Shown: positions 17,695 to 28,615, numbered from the stretch's first letter. The stretch: 64,000 bases of DNA from Psychrobacter sp. P11F6 (GCF_001435295.1 NZ_CM003594.1:992001-1056000), one strand, 5' to 3'. Numbers and translations: made by a program. Notes: generated by a model from the sequence alone, not told the origin.

Positions 17695-19302
17695 ATGCCC
17701 AACACTTCTACCGAGTCGGTTAATACGACTGTTACTACCTCACCGTCAACTTCTACGCCAACAGATTCTATGTTAAAAGACACTGCCACCGTTTTTAATC
17801 CTGCCAAACCAAATATAGCACAAGACAATCAGGCAGATGTCAGTCAAGCAAATACTAACCAACCTTACCATCATAAAGCCAATCACAATCAAAACCGTAG
17901 CATTGAGCAAAGCAGCGATGTGACTTCAGGTGCTTTATCGACTGAAAATGCGCCAGTGAATACAGCGCCAAAGATTGGATTTGTGTCACTAGGTTGCCCA
18001 AAAGCCTTGGTCGATAGTGAGCGCATTATCACTGAGCTTAGCCGTGATGGTTATAAAGTGGCGAGTGATTACGAAGGTGCAGATCTAGTTGTCGTGAATA
18101 CTTGCGGTTTTATTGAGTCAGCAGTACAAGAGTCGCTTGATGCCATCGGCGAAGCGATTAGCAAAAACGGTAAAGTCATCGTCACAGGTTGCTTGGGTAA
18201 AGAAGCAGACAAAATCCGTGAAATGCACCCAGCTGTGCTAGCTGTGACGGGCGCGCATGCTTATGATGAGGTCATTAAAGCCGTTGCGTTGCATGTGCCC
18301 AAGCCTGACCGCAGTCAGGACGCTAGTTATGATCCAAAGATAGATTTGATTAATGAAGCGGGTATCAAATTGACGCCAAGCCATTATGCTTATCTAAAAA
18401 TATCAGAAGGTTGCAACCATCGTTGTACTTTCTGTATCATTCCAAGCTTACGTGGAGACTTGGTTTCACGTCCGATTGATAGCGTGATGAATGAAGCGCT
18501 TGCACTGAAAAATGCTGGCGTGAAAGAATTGCTTATTATTTCGCAAGATACCTCTGCTTATGGACTGGATTTGAAATATAAGACCAGTTTTTGGAATGGT
18601 ATGCCGCTGAAGTCGAAGTTTTATGACTTATGCCAAGCCTTAAATAACTTAGGCATTTGGGTGCGCTTGCATTATGTCTATCCATATCCGCATGTCGATA
18701 AAGTGGTTGAGCTAATGGGCGAGAAAAAGCTACTGCCTTATCTCGACATTCCGTTTCAACATGCCAGCCATCGCATCCTAAAAGCGATGAAACGCCCAGC
18801 GCATAGCGAAAACACCTTGGCGCGTATCCATGCATGGCGTGAGATTTGTCCTGATATCGTCATTCGCTCAACCTTCGTTGTGGGCTTCCCTGGTGAGACA
18901 GAAGAAGATTTCCAATGCTTGCTCGATTGGTTAGTAGAAGCTCGCCTTGATCGTGTTGGCGCGTTTACTTACTCAGAAGTCGAAGGCGCAGTGGCTAATG
19001 ACCTGCCAAATCATGTGCCAGAAGAGATTAAGCAAGAGCGCTATGAGCGTTTGATGACGCTGCAACAAGACATCTCAGCGCAAAAGCTACAAGAGAAAGT
19101 CGGTAAAACCTTGATGGTATTGGTCGACGAAATTGATAGTGAAGAGGGCGTTGCGATTTGTCGTAGCTATGCTGACGCACCAGAGATTGACGGTCATGTC
19201 TATGTCGATGACATTACTGCTCAAGTTAAGGTCGGACAATTCCTAACGGTTACGATTGACGACGCTAGCGAGTATGATTTGTTTGCCAGTTACAAAGGCT
19301 AA
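17695..19302 (+). CDS. rimO: ribosomal protein S12 methylthiotransferase RimO
   Basis: Radical-SAM enzyme that adds a methylthio group to the conserved Asp of ribosomal protein S12. The MTTase domain has three cluster cysteines (Cys101, Cys137, Cys166), the radical-SAM motif CNHRCTFC holds Cys240, Cys244 and Cys247, and a TRAM domain ends the protein. I chose the ATG at 17695, with AAGG upstream; an in-frame TTG at 17641 would add 18 residues. About 90 N-terminal residues, rich in Thr/Ser/Asn/Gln, precede the conserved [13 protein letters not shown] and are not part of the usual enzyme. A terminator follows. Confidence 0.95.
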   Translation: MPNTSTESVNTTVTTSPSTSTPTDSMLKDTATVFNPAKPNIAQDNQADVSQANTNQPYHHKANHNQNRSIEQSSDVTSGALSTENAPVNTAPKIGFVSLGCPKALVDSERIITELSRDGYKVASDYEGADLVVVNTCGFIESAVQESLDAIGEAISKNGKVIVTGCLGKEADKIREMHPAVLAVTGAHAYDEVIKAVALHVPKPDRSQDASYDPKIDLINEAGIKLTPSHYAYLKISEGCNHRCTFCIIPSLRGDLVSRPIDSVMNEALALKNAGVKELLIISQDTSAYGLDLKYKTSFWNGMPLKSKFYDLCQALNNLGIWVRLHYVYPYPHVDKVVELMGEKKLLPYLDIPFQHASHRILKAMKRPAHSENTLARIHAWREICPDIVIRSTFVVGFPGETEEDFQCLLDWLVEARLDRVGAFTYSEVEGAVANDLPNHVPEEIKQERYERLMTLQQDISAQKLQEKVGKTLMVLVDEIDSEEGVAICRSYADAPEIDGHVYVDDITAQVKVGQFLTVTIDDASEYDLFASYKG

Positions 19303-19342
19303 GCAGTCACTGTAGCTGATTAGTCACTACAATATACGAGTG

Positions 19343-19369
19343 AAAATTGCCCAATCGCGGGCAGTTTTT
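19343..19369 (+). terminator. rimO terminator
   Basis: A 10-bp stem (19343-19352 with 19359-19368, one wobble) with loop AATCGC, ending in a T run. The T run touches the candidate pyrH promoter. Confidence 0.7.
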
Positions 19370-19377
19370 GCTACAAT
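19369..19377 (+). promoter_or_regulatory. candidate extended -10 promoter for pyrH
   Basis: TGCTACAAT fits an extended -10. It begins where the rimO terminator ends and would give a leader of roughly 150 nt before pyrH, which contains one small hairpin (CTTCGA/TCGAAG near 19450-19467). Confidence 0.45.
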
Positions 19378-19530
19378 TAGCGCAATTTAGCCTTTTTACA
19401 CGTTTGTCATCAGTTGCGGTGCTTCCTATATAGTACCTCGGTGATGATACTTCGAGTAAATTCGAAGGCAAACTCTATTTGTGTTTTACCGCTCATTTTA
19501 ATTATAATTTAATGCTAACAAGGTGACCTC

Positions 19531-20256
19531 ATGTCTGACAAAAACCCGCGTTACTCTCGTATTTTGCTGAAACTCTCTGGTGAAGCCTTAGCTGGTGGCA
19601 AAGAGATGGGAATTGATAGCGAAGTGCTCGATAAGATGAGCTTGTCTATCGCCCATTTGCGTGGTCTTGGTGTTCAAGTCGGTATCGTGGTCGGCGGCGG
19701 TAACTTATATCGCGGCGCGCAGTTGCAACAAGAAGGCTTAGTCGGCCGTGTGACTGGTGATCAAATGGGTATGTTAGCAACCGTTATGAATGGTCTGGCG
19801 ATGCGTGATGCGCTTGAGCGCCGCAATATTAAAACTCGCCTGATGTCAGCCTTGCCAATCGGTGAAGTGACCGAAAGCTATAGCAGCCGTAATGCCATTC
19901 GCTATCTCAAAAATGGTGAAGTATGTATCTTTGTTGCTGGTACGGGCAACCCTTTCTTTACCACTGATACAGCCGCTTGCTTACGCGGTATCGAGATCGA
20001 AGCGGGCTTGATTTTAAAAGCCACCAAAGTAGATGGCGTTTATGACAAAGACCCAAGCTTACATGACGATGCAGTTAAATATGATGGTTTAACTTTTGAT
20101 GAAGTGTTAGAGCAAAAGCTTGGCGTGATGGATTTGACCGCTATTGCATTATGCCGTGAGCATAACGTACCGCTACAAGTGTTTGATATGACCAAGCCTA
20201 ATGCGTTATTAAACGTCATTATGGGCGAAAATGAAGGCACACGCGTTTATCACTGA
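19531..20256 (+). CDS. pyrH: uridylate (UMP) kinase
   Basis: Converts UMP to UDP with ATP, feeding RNA and UDP-sugar synthesis; bacterial UMP kinases belong to the amino-acid-kinase fold. The sequence shows LKLSGEAL near the start, the GGGNLYRG phosphate loop, [11 protein letters not shown] and [10 protein letters not shown]. Length 241 aa is standard. AAGGTGA precedes the ATG. Unlike in many bacteria, rpsB and tsf are not upstream; rimO is. frr follows after 154 bp. Confidence 0.97.
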   Translation: MSDKNPRYSRILLKLSGEALAGGKEMGIDSEVLDKMSLSIAHLRGLGVQVGIVVGGGNLYRGAQLQQEGLVGRVTGDQMGMLATVMNGLAMRDALERRNIKTRLMSALPIGEVTESYSSRNAIRYLKNGEVCIFVAGTGNPFFTTDTAACLRGIEIEAGLILKATKVDGVYDKDPSLHDDAVKYDGLTFDEVLEQKLGVMDLTAIALCREHNVPLQVFDMTKPNALLNVIMGENEGTRVYH

Positions 20257-20410
20257 TTTGCCTAAATACTCTAAATATTAATACGAGAATACCAGTCATT
20301 AAACTTAGATTGGTCGTTAATAACTACCAGTCGCTAATAATTAGTAGTGAACAACCGTATATTTACTAACAAATGAATGATTTATCGACAGCGATAAATA
20401 AGGATATCTA

Positions 20411-20965
20411 ATGATCAAAGAGATTAAGCAAGACGGCGAAGCGCGTATGCAAAAAACACTGGAAGCGCTTGAGAGTACTTTTAGCAAAGTCCGTACAGGG
20501 CGCGCGCATCCGGGTATGTTGTCAGGCGTGATGGTTAGCTATTACGGGTCGCCTACACCTTTGAATCAAGTGGCGAGTGTCAACGTTGAAGACTCACGTA
20601 CGCTCATGGTTCAGCCGTTTGACCGTACCATGGTACAAGCAATTGACAAGGCCATTCGCGAAGCAGATTTGGGTCTCAACCCAGTGACCGCCGATGTGAT
20701 TCGTGTGCCAATGCCAGCATTGACAGAAGAGACACGCCGCGACATGCAAAAGCTTGCGCGTGGAGAAGCAGAAAGTAGCCGTGTTTCTATCCGTAATATT
20801 CGCCGTGACATGATGAATGACATCAAAGAATTGGCCAAAGAAAAAGAGATCTCAGAAGACGACGAGCGCCGTGCTAGTGATGACATTCAAAAAATCACTG
20901 ACAAGTATATCGAAACCATCGATAAACGTTTGAGCAAAAAAGAAACTGACTTGATGGACGTGTAA
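20411..20965 (+). CDS. frr: ribosome recycling factor
   Basis: Splits post-termination ribosomes together with EF-G. A 184-residue protein of the standard length, with the conserved [26 protein letters not shown] and [16 protein letters not shown] stretches. The coiled three-helix part is rich in charged residues. TAAGGA precedes the ATG. It is followed by a strong hairpin, which ends the pyrH-frr unit. Confidence 0.97.
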   Translation: MIKEIKQDGEARMQKTLEALESTFSKVRTGRAHPGMLSGVMVSYYGSPTPLNQVASVNVEDSRTLMVQPFDRTMVQAIDKAIREADLGLNPVTADVIRVPMPALTEETRRDMQKLARGEAESSRVSIRNIRRDMMNDIKELAKEKEISEDDERRASDDIQKITDKYIETIDKRLSKKETDLMDV

Positions 20966-21015
20966 AGCACTGGTTTTTCGATCATTTTAGAAAAAATCCG
21001 TTATGTCATATCCTT

Positions 21016-21060
21016 ATAATAAGCAGCCAATCTGTCAGTACTATTGGCTGCTTATTATTG
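21016..21060 (+). terminator. terminator after frr
   Basis: A perfect 16-bp stem (21016-21031 with 21043-21058) with an 11-nt loop. The arms are AT-rich at the base but no long T run follows, so it could partly act as an mRNA 3' stabiliser. Nothing else is seen in the 312-bp gap before uppS. Confidence 0.7.
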
Positions 21061-21277
21061 TGTAGACGGGACCGATAATAGCGTCAATGTTATATCAATC
21101 GGATACGGCAATAGGCTTTCTCAGATTTGTAAACTGTATTTTATAAGCGCTATCTTGCAAACTAAATCACGCCCATAGATGGGTTTATGATAAGTTTGTG
21201 AATTATGGTTATGACGCTTTCTAATCGTTATCGCAGCCGTTATTATTATTTTACCTCAACAATAAGCACTTTCGCCT

Positions 21278-22036
21278 ATGTCCACTTCAGCCGTTTTGGC
21301 TCCTGATCTTCTTCCACGCCATATCGCTATCATCATGGATGGCAACAATCGTTATGGTAAAGCCAATGATTTGGGCAAAGGCCAAGGGCATGTGGCTGGC
21401 AAAGATGCACTCGATCCTATCGTCGAGTATTGCGTTAATACGGGTATCGAAGTATTAACGGTATTTGCATTTTCTAGTGAGAATTGGCAACGCCCGCCCA
21501 GTGAGGTGGCACTACTCATGCAACTGTTAGCCTCGACCATTCATGAGCAAATACCACGCATGAATGAGTATCGTATTCGTCTACGTTTTATTGGTGACCG
21601 CAGTCAGCTGAGTGATGATTTGCAAGCATTAATGGCGGACGCTGAAGCGAAAACAGCAGACTTTAAAGCCATGACTCTAGTCATCGCTATCAGTTATGGT
21701 GGGCAATGGGATATTGCCCATGCGGCAAAACAGCTGGCGCAGCAAGTAGAGGCTGGTCAGTTACGTGCTGATGATATTAATAAAGAATTGCTCGGTAACT
21801 ATGTGCAATTAGCAGATGCACCAGCAGTAGATATGCTGATACGCACAGGCGGTGAATACCGAATTTCTAACTTTTTATTGTGGCAGTCAGCCTATGCCGA
21901 GCTATTCTTTACCCAGACATTATGGCCAAATTTTGCAGCCGATGAGCTGGCAGCAATGGTAAAAGAGTTTGCTCAGCGGCAGCGCCGTTTTGGCAAAACC
22001 AGTGAGCAGATAGTGATAGAGCAAGCAAGTCGTTAA
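21278..22036 (+). CDS. uppS: undecaprenyl diphosphate synthase
   Basis: Cis-prenyltransferase that adds eight isoprene units to farnesyl-PP, making the C55 carrier for peptidoglycan and O-antigen. The catalytic Asp lies in IIMDGNNRYG, where most homologues read MDGNGRW; I recall the NN form in Moraxellaceae. Also seen: FAFSSENW, RFIGDRSQL and RTGGEYRISNFLLWQSAYAEL with the C-terminal binding residues. Length 252 aa is normal. cdsA follows but has its own candidate promoter. Confidence 0.96.
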   Translation: MSTSAVLAPDLLPRHIAIIMDGNNRYGKANDLGKGQGHVAGKDALDPIVEYCVNTGIEVLTVFAFSSENWQRPPSEVALLMQLLASTIHEQIPRMNEYRIRLRFIGDRSQLSDDLQALMADAEAKTADFKAMTLVIAISYGGQWDIAHAAKQLAQQVEAGQLRADDINKELLGNYVQLADAPAVDMLIRTGGEYRISNFLLWQSAYAELFFTQTLWPNFAADELAAMVKEFAQRQRRFGKTSEQIVIEQASR

Positions 22037-22182
22037 TGGTGTTAAGCATTTGCCTGTTATTTTGTAAAGGAAAAAGCTCTTACAAAGCCGCTATCGTATA
22101 AGTAGTTAATATTGCTTGTTTGTGAAATAATAAACCGCGTCAATAAGCGTCAACTGCTATTAGTGGGCTATTGTAGATTAGC

Positions 22183-22191
22183 TGCTATAAT
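22183..22191 (+). promoter_or_regulatory. candidate extended -10 promoter for cdsA
   Basis: TGCTATAAT, a perfect extended -10, 46 bp before the cdsA ATG. No clear -35 is seen, as is common with extended -10 promoters. Confidence 0.6.
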
Positions 22192-22237
22192 GCACGTTTT
22201 GACCATGCGTTTTTCATTATTATAAGGCTCAATAAGT

Positions 22238-23047
22238 ATGTGGCAACGAATTAAGACGGCAGTTGTTCTCGTTATTATCGTTGGTATTGCAATGTTTGCG
22301 AGCCAAACTCCTATTTTATTTGCACCGCTGTTAGCGATTGGCGTCATTATCGCCGCTCACGAATGGACTAAGCTGATGCCCAAGTGGCGTCATCCTGCGC
22401 TGTTTGTGCTATTGGTTTTGGTGTTGACCCTAGTATCACTCATGTTTAAAGTGACATGGTTATTTTGGTGGGTGGCTTCACTGGCTATATGGCTAATGGC
22501 GCTGTCTTGGGTGCGAGTGTTCCCGACTCATACCAATTGGTATGGCAAAAAACTGGCATTGATGGGTGCGGTGATATTGACCGCATCGATTACGGCGATG
22601 TTTTATTTGTGGCAACTGTCAGCATGGTGGTTGCTCTATGTGTTCCTTTTGGTCTGGTGCGCAGATAGTGGCGCTTATTTTGTGGGGCGTAAGCTTGGTC
22701 GCCGCAAAATGGCACCGAACGTCTCACCCAATAAAAGTATGGAAGGGCTGGCTGGTGGCTTGGTCACCGGTCTGCTCGTGGTCATTGCCATCAGTGTATT
22801 TAAGTTGCAATTGACGGGTGTGCCGTTAGTCGCATTTGTAGCATTATCAGCCTTGACCATTTTAGCCTCGGTACTTGGCGATTTATTTGAGTCGATGCTT
22901 AAGCGCCGCGCTGATGTCAAAGATTCAGGAACGATTTTACCGGGGCATGGCGGCGTGCTTGACCGTATCGACTCACTGCTCTCTGCCACACCGATATTTG
23001 CGCTTGGTTTTTGGGCGATACAGCAGTTAGGTTTGATAGTGGTTTAG
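22238..23047 (+). CDS. cdsA: phosphatidate cytidylyltransferase
   Basis: Inner-membrane enzyme making CDP-diacylglycerol from phosphatidate and CTP, the branch point for all phospholipids. 269 aa with about seven or eight hydrophobic segments. The C-terminal signature is clear: CADSGAYFVGRKLGRRKMAPNVSPNKS (given as CADSGAYFVGR, KMAPNVSPNKS) and VLGDLFESMLKR, ending with KDSGTILPGHGGVLDRIDS split around LPGHGG. It sits between uppS and dxr as in many gammaproteobacteria. Confidence 0.95.
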   Translation: MWQRIKTAVVLVIIVGIAMFASQTPILFAPLLAIGVIIAAHEWTKLMPKWRHPALFVLLVLVLTLVSLMFKVTWLFWWVASLAIWLMALSWVRVFPTHTNWYGKKLALMGAVILTASITAMFYLWQLSAWWLLYVFLLVWCADSGAYFVGRKLGRRKMAPNVSPNKSMEGLAGGLVTGLLVVIAISVFKLQLTGVPLVAFVALSALTILASVLGDLFESMLKRRADVKDSGTILPGHGGVLDRIDSLLSATPIFALGFWAIQQLGLIVV

Positions 23048-23200
23048 GACTGAAAAAATAATTCATAGACGATGATACGCCCTAATTATAGTGGTTAAGA
23101 TGAGTGACTAGTCAATACATTGGATATCGTCCATCTCTTATTTATCAGGCGTTTTATCGATTTCTTATTTAATTTTTTAGAGTATCATTTACAGGCACTG

Positions 23201-24409
23201 ATGGTTATGACGCAACGCATCGCCGTACTAGGCGCGACAGGTTCAATTGGCGATAGCACGTTAGCAATATTAGCAGCGCAACCACAGCTTTACACGGTCT
23301 ACGCTCTGTCAGGGTATCACCGCTTAGACAAACTGTTTGCACTTTGCCAGCAGTTTTTGCCAAAGCGCGTTAGTGTACCGACCGCCGCAGTCGATGATTT
23401 CGCCCAGCGACTCCGTGCGGCAGGTCTTGACATCGATGTGGTAGGCGGCGAAGCAGGGCTGGTCGACATTGCCACTGATTCGCAGACGGATACCGTTGTC
23501 GCTGCGATCGTAGGCGCAGCTGGTCTGCCTTCTACTTTAGCCGCTGCTCGTGCAGGTAAGCGTATTTTACTAGCCAATAAAGAAGCGCTGGTGATGGCAG
23601 GGCAAGTGATGATTACTGCGGTCAAAATGCATAACGCTACTTTGCTGCCGCTTGACTCTGAGCACAACGCTATTTTTCAGTGTTTACCACTGGCTATTCA
23701 GCAGGACAATACCCAAATCCATCAGCCAAATCACGGCGTGCGCAAGTTATGGCTAACGGCCTCTGGTGGACCGTTTTTGCAAAAATCGTTTGCACAGATG
23801 CAGCAAGCGAGCGTTGCTGAAGCGGTCAAACATCCAAATTGGTCAATGGGTCAAAAGATATCCGTCGATTCAGCAACGATGATGAATAAGGGTTTAGAGT
23901 TAATCGAAGCCTGCCATTTGTTTGATTTGCCTGAAAATAAGATAAATGTGGTGATTCATCCACAAAGTATCATTCACTCAATGGTAGAATATAGCGATGG
24001 TAGCTTTTTGGCGCAGCTCGGCAGTCCCGATATGAAAACGCCCATTGCCCATGCGCTCAGTTACCCTGATCGTATTGAGAGCGGCTCGCAGCCGTTAGAC
24101 TTATTTGCACTTAGTGGTTTAGAGTTTATTGAGCCTGACTTGCAAAAATTTGCGTGTTTGCATTTGGCAAGACAGGCGATGCAGGCGGGCACACAAGCGA
24201 CGATTGTCTTAAATGCAGCGAATGAAATTGCCGTGGCGGCATTTTTGGCTGGAAAAATTCGCCTGACTGACATTGCTGATATCAACGAGCAGGCTTTGAA
24301 TGACATACAGCTGCCACCGTTAAACGAAACGGCTGACATAGAAGATATACTAGCAATTGATAAAATAGCACGTCACCTTACAGAAAAACTTATGGCAAAG
24401 TTGGTGTGA
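23201..24409 (+). CDS. dxr: 1-deoxy-D-xylulose 5-phosphate reductoisomerase
   Basis: Second enzyme of the MEP isoprenoid pathway: DXP plus NADPH gives MEP. Shows the NADPH motif GATGSIGDST, the metal-site segment LDSEHNAIFQ, TASGGPF, and KHPNWSMGQKISVDSATMMNKGLE (in part). The frame extends upstream to a TTG at 23120, but the ATG at 23201 (or 23207) gives the normal length of about 400 aa and begins right at the Rossmann strand. It supplies isoprenoid precursors used by the neighbouring UppS. Confidence 0.95.
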   Translation: MVMTQRIAVLGATGSIGDSTLAILAAQPQLYTVYALSGYHRLDKLFALCQQFLPKRVSVPTAAVDDFAQRLRAAGLDIDVVGGEAGLVDIATDSQTDTVVAAIVGAAGLPSTLAAARAGKRILLANKEALVMAGQVMITAVKMHNATLLPLDSEHNAIFQCLPLAIQQDNTQIHQPNHGVRKLWLTASGGPFLQKSFAQMQQASVAEAVKHPNWSMGQKISVDSATMMNKGLELIEACHLFDLPENKINVVIHPQSIIHSMVEYSDGSFLAQLGSPDMKTPIAHALSYPDRIESGSQPLDLFALSGLEFIEPDLQKFACLHLARQAMQAGTQATIVLNAANEIAVAAFLAGKIRLTDIADINEQALNDIQLPPLNETADIEDILAIDKIARHLTEKLMAKLV

Positions 24410-24494
24410 ATGTCTCAACAACTGCGTCGTTAAAAAATGATGTTAATAAAAGATGCAAAGAAAGAATGCTGAGAAACCATACTGAGAAAAGATC

Positions 24495-25871
24495 ATGACG
24501 TTTTTATTAACGCTCCTTGCGGCAATATTTGTCTTAGGTCCGCTTATTGCCTTACATGAGTGGGGACACTATATCGTCGCTCGTCTTTGCGGCGTTAAAG
24601 TCTTGACCTATTCTATCGGATTTGGTCCTAAACTTTTTGGCTGGACGAGCAAAAAAAGCGGTATTGATTATCGTATTTCCGCTTTGCCACTTGGTGGTTA
24701 TGTCAAAATGCTCGATGAGCGCGAAGGCGAGGTAGCAAAAGCTGAGCAACATTTGGCGTTTAATCGTCAGCATCCACTAAAAAAGATTGCGATTGTCGCC
24801 GCTGGTCCTATCATGAACTTCATCATTGCTATTGCGCTGTTTTGGGTGTTGTTTATGACACCATCAGAGCAGCTGGCGACGAAGATTGGGCAGGTATTAC
24901 CCGAGACGCCTGCTGCTATGGCACAGTTGCCAGTTGGTGATAAAATCGTTGCGATTGATGGGCATGAGGTACAAACGTGGGAAGGCATCAACTATCGGCT
25001 TGCCGGACGGATGGGTGAGACGGATAATGTCAGTATTACTCTGCAATCAGAGGCGCAAGCTGATAATGCGATCAAAACTTATCAAGCGCCCGTAACTCAG
25101 TTTATGCAAGGCAGCGCGCAAGGTAAAGATGCGTTGACCAGCTTTGGTATGCTGCCATGGCAACCAGATATTGCACCTATAGTAGGTGATTTGACCGCTG
25201 ATGGTGCCGCCAGTCGCCAAGGTCTAAAAGTAGGTGATCGTATTATTGCTATCAATGATCAACCAATTAAAGATTGGATCAGTGCCACTCGTATCATCCG
25301 CGACAGTCCTGAAATTTTGCTCAATTTCACAGTATTGCGTGATGGTAAAACCGTACAGCTTCAGATTATGCCGCAAGGCAAAAAAGACAATTTGGGTAAC
25401 GATTATGGGCAAATTGGTGCTATGGTGGCGCAGTCCGAAATTATTATTCCTGACGCTTACAAGACCACCGTAGCCTATGGCCCTGGTGAGTCATTGGTGA
25501 AATCATTTGAGAAAACTGAACAGCTCGCAGTGATGACCGTCAGCTCAATGGGTAAGATGCTATCAGGCATGATTGGTTTGGATAATTTGTCAGGTCCGAT
25601 TACCATTGCCAAAGTGGCCAAACAGAGTTTTGATATCAGTTGGCAGATGGTGTTATCGACGGCGGCTTTGATTAGTTTGAGTCTGGGTGTACTCAATCTT
25701 TTACCCATTCCTGTGTTGGATGGCGGTCATATTGTGTATTATCTTATTGAATTGATTCGCGGTAAGCCACTCTCGGAAGGGGTGCAAATGATTGGACTAA
25801 ATATCGGCTTACTCTTGCTGGCAGGTTTCATGGTGTTAGCAATTGGTAATGATATCAGTCGGCTGTTTTGA
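24495..25871 (+). CDS. rseP: RseP site-2 protease (sigma-E pathway)
   Basis: Intramembrane zinc metalloprotease that cleaves RseA in the envelope-stress cascade and also clears signal peptides. The active site HEWGH lies in the first membrane span (residues about 21-25) and the third Zn ligand in the LDGGH motif of PIPVLDGGHIV. Two PDZ regions (about residues 115-190 and 220-295) lie between. Length 458 aa is typical. It stands between dxr and bamA as in E. coli. Confidence 0.95.
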   Translation: MTFLLTLLAAIFVLGPLIALHEWGHYIVARLCGVKVLTYSIGFGPKLFGWTSKKSGIDYRISALPLGGYVKMLDEREGEVAKAEQHLAFNRQHPLKKIAIVAAGPIMNFIIAIALFWVLFMTPSEQLATKIGQVLPETPAAMAQLPVGDKIVAIDGHEVQTWEGINYRLAGRMGETDNVSITLQSEAQADNAIKTYQAPVTQFMQGSAQGKDALTSFGMLPWQPDIAPIVGDLTADGAASRQGLKVGDRIIAINDQPIKDWISATRIIRDSPEILLNFTVLRDGKTVQLQIMPQGKKDNLGNDYGQIGAMVAQSEIIIPDAYKTTVAYGPGESLVKSFEKTEQLAVMTVSSMGKMLSGMIGLDNLSGPITIAKVAKQSFDISWQMVLSTAALISLSLGVLNLLPIPVLDGGHIVYYLIELIRGKPLSEGVQMIGLNIGLLLLAGFMVLAIGNDISRLF

Positions 25872-26133
25872 CCAGCGAATCGCTAATATGATCGATAAGG
25901 CACGAGATACTAATGGTTTTACGCCTATTATGGGATGATTATGACCATGATAGGTAGCATGCTTTGTATCATGGCCTCTGTACTAATCGTAATTTTTAGT
26001 TTATTTTGTGATGCATTTTATATAAAGTGTTCTGAGTCTGCTGCGTATGCGCTTAAATTTCATGCGAGATGCGCTAGACAATATGGGCTTTTTAACTTAA
26101 CTTAAGCAAGTTTTTTATTGACGGATAGTGTTT

Positions 26134-28557
26134 ATGCGTACGCCTTTATTTATGAGCGCGGCAGGGTTGCCGTTAGTTGTAGCGATGATGAGTATGCCAG
26201 TACAGGCTGCAGAATTTGTAGTCACTGACATCGGTTTCAATGGTTTGCAACGTTTAACCCCCGATAGCCTCTATCCGGTTCTACCTATTTCGGTAGGGGA
26301 TACGGTAAATGACAGTAGTTTAGCAGCCAGTATTAAGGCGCTTTATGCGACCGAAAATTTTGCTGATATTCAAAGCCGTATCGAAGGTGGACAGCTACGG
26401 TTTGATGTCGTTGAGCGCCCAACGATTGCTGAAGTCAATTTTGAGGGCAATAAGCTCATTCCAAAAGAAGGGCTAGAGCAAGGGTTGGACAATGCTGGTC
26501 TGTCTGCGGGCAATGTGCTGAAACAAGCCACGCTACAAGGCGTCGCCAATGAGCTACAGCAGCAATATATCAGCCAAGGCTATTACAACAGCAATATCGA
26601 GGTTGATCAAACGTTACTTGATGGCAATCGCGTCAAGCTCGACGTGCGTTTTGTCGAAGGCAAACCTGCCAAAGTGGTCGATATCAATATCATTGGCAAT
26701 AAACACTTTAGTGATGAAGAAATCAAAGACGTTTTTGCGGTAAAAGAGTCCTCGTGGACACGTCTGTTATCTAAATCTGATCGTTATGCCAAAGAAAAGC
26801 TGGCCGCCAGTTTAGAGAATCTAAAAGCGCTTTATCAAAATGATGGTTATGTGCGTTTTGCAGTAGATAATGCGGTGCTTAACATCAGTGAAGATAAGAG
26901 CAGTGTGTTTATCGAAGTGAGTCTAAGCGAAGGCGAACAATATCAGTTTGGCGAAGTGAATTTCTTAGGTAAGCCGACTTTTGAGAACAATGAACTAACA
27001 GAGTTGGTGACTTTTGCACCCAATGAAAAATACTCGCAAGCCAAGCTCGATGAAACCACCGCGGCACTTAAGAGTCGTTACGGTAATGAAGGCTATTATT
27101 TGGCGCAGGTGAGACCAGTACCACGTATCAATGACGAAACCAAAGTAGTGGATATCGATTATTTCATCGACCCTGCACGTCCTATTTACGTTCGTCGTAT
27201 TAACTTTACTGGTAACATCAAAACTCAAGACGAAGTACTGCGCCGTGAAATGCGTCAATTAGAAGGCGCATTGGCGACTAGTGACAAAATCCAGTTGTCA
27301 CGGACACGTCTGATGCGTACTGGCTTCTTTAAAGCTGTCAACGTTGATGTAAAACCAGTACCGAACCAACCAGACCAAGTAGACATCAATTATACGGTTG
27401 AAGAGCAGCCTTCTGGTAGCTCAACGATTGCTGCGGGTTACTCGCAAAGCGGCGGTGTGACTTTCCAGTTAGATCTAACACAAAACAACTTTATGGGTAC
27501 AGGTAATCGTGTGAAAGCGGCACTATCGCGCTCAGAAACCCGTGATTCTTATAGTTTGGGCTATACCGATCCGTACTTTACCGAAAACGGCGTCTCACAA
27601 GGTCTTAGTGCCTATTATCGTGAAACGAAATACGATGATAGAAACGTCAGTAACTATGTCACCGATTCTTATGGTGCTACGCTGAACTATAGTTATCCTG
27701 TTGATGAAACCAAACGCGTTAGTGCCGGTTTGAACGTTGATAATACTTCAGTACGTGGTGGTCGCTTCTTGGGTGTATCAAACGTTCAGCAAATTATTGA
27801 TGATGGCGGTACGTTTGAGAACTTTGTCAATGATGAAAATGAAGCTTCTGGACGCACAGGCTTCAAAAATGATTACAATACTTATAACCTACTATTCGGC
27901 TGGGACTATAGCACCTTAGATCGTCCAGTGTTCCCGACCAAAGGTATGAGCCATACGGTCGATGCCACCATTGGCTTGGGTGATACCAACTATCAAAAAC
28001 TTGTTTATAGCGGCAACATCTATTATCCCTTCTACAAAGACTGGGTAGCACGCGGTTATACTAAGCTTGGCTATGGTAATGATTTGCCGTTTTATGAAAA
28101 CTTTTATGCTGGTGGCTATGGCTCTGTACGTGGTTATGAGGCCTCAACCCTTGGGCCAAAATCACAAACGTATTATGATGCCATAAATGATGATGTGCGT
28201 TACAAAGACGAAGATATCGGTGGTAATGCGCTAGTCAGCTTCGGTAGTGAGCTAATTTTGCCAATGCCGTTTAAGGGCGATTGGGCAGATCAAGTGCGTC
28301 CGGTATTGTTTGCTGAAGGTGGTCAGGTATTTGATACGACTGATAAGGAAGATCGCACTTTTATCAATCCTAATGACGGTACTGATACGGGCGTACCACT
28401 GTTGACGCAAGACAATAGTATGCGCTTTAGTGCGGGTGCAGGTATAACCTGGTATACGCCAATTGGTCCAATTTCATTAAGTTATGCTATACCTATTGGT
28501 GATAAAGAAGGCGATGAAACTGAAAAAGTTCAGTTCCAGATTGGTAATACGTTTTAA
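26134..28557 (+). CDS. bamA: outer-membrane protein assembly factor BamA
   Basis: Core of the BAM complex that inserts beta-barrel proteins into the outer membrane. The signal peptide ends MPVQA before AEFVV. Five POTRA repeats fill roughly residues 25-420, followed by a 16-strand barrel with the VRGYE loop-6 motif (GGYGSVRGYEA). The C-terminal strand ends in Phe (FQIGNTF). I prefer the ATG at 26134 over the GTG at 26128. At 807 aa it has the usual length. skp, which often follows bamA, is absent here. Confidence 0.96.
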   Translation: MRTPLFMSAAGLPLVVAMMSMPVQAAEFVVTDIGFNGLQRLTPDSLYPVLPISVGDTVNDSSLAASIKALYATENFADIQSRIEGGQLRFDVVERPTIAEVNFEGNKLIPKEGLEQGLDNAGLSAGNVLKQATLQGVANELQQQYISQGYYNSNIEVDQTLLDGNRVKLDVRFVEGKPAKVVDINIIGNKHFSDEEIKDVFAVKESSWTRLLSKSDRYAKEKLAASLENLKALYQNDGYVRFAVDNAVLNISEDKSSVFIEVSLSEGEQYQFGEVNFLGKPTFENNELTELVTFAPNEKYSQAKLDETTAALKSRYGNEGYYLAQVRPVPRINDETKVVDIDYFIDPARPIYVRRINFTGNIKTQDEVLRREMRQLEGALATSDKIQLSRTRLMRTGFFKAVNVDVKPVPNQPDQVDINYTVEEQPSGSSTIAAGYSQSGGVTFQLDLTQNNFMGTGNRVKAALSRSETRDSYSLGYTDPYFTENGVSQGLSAYYRETKYDDRNVSNYVTDSYGATLNYSYPVDETKRVSAGLNVDNTSVRGGRFLGVSNVQQIIDDGGTFENFVNDENEASGRTGFKNDYNTYNLLFGWDYSTLDRPVFPTKGMSHTVDATIGLGDTNYQKLVYSGNIYYPFYKDWVARGYTKLGYGNDLPFYENFYAGGYGSVRGYEASTLGPKSQTYYDAINDDVRYKDEDIGGNALVSFGSELILPMPFKGDWADQVRPVLFAEGGQVFDTTDKEDRTFINPNDGTDTGVPLLTQDNSMRFSAGAGITWYTPIGPISLSYAIPIGDKEGDETEKVQFQIGNTF

Positions 28558-28572
28558 CGTAGCATGATTGTT

Positions 28573-28615
28573 TGCGTTCATGTCGTTAACCATAGCAGTT
28601 ACTTACATGAACGCA
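28573..28615. repeat. 11-bp inverted repeat after bamA
   Basis: TGCGTTCATGT (28573-28583) and ACATGAACGCA (28605-28615) are perfect complements around a 21-nt loop, starting 16 bp after the bamA stop codon. No T run follows, so it is not a standard terminator. Confidence 0.6.
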
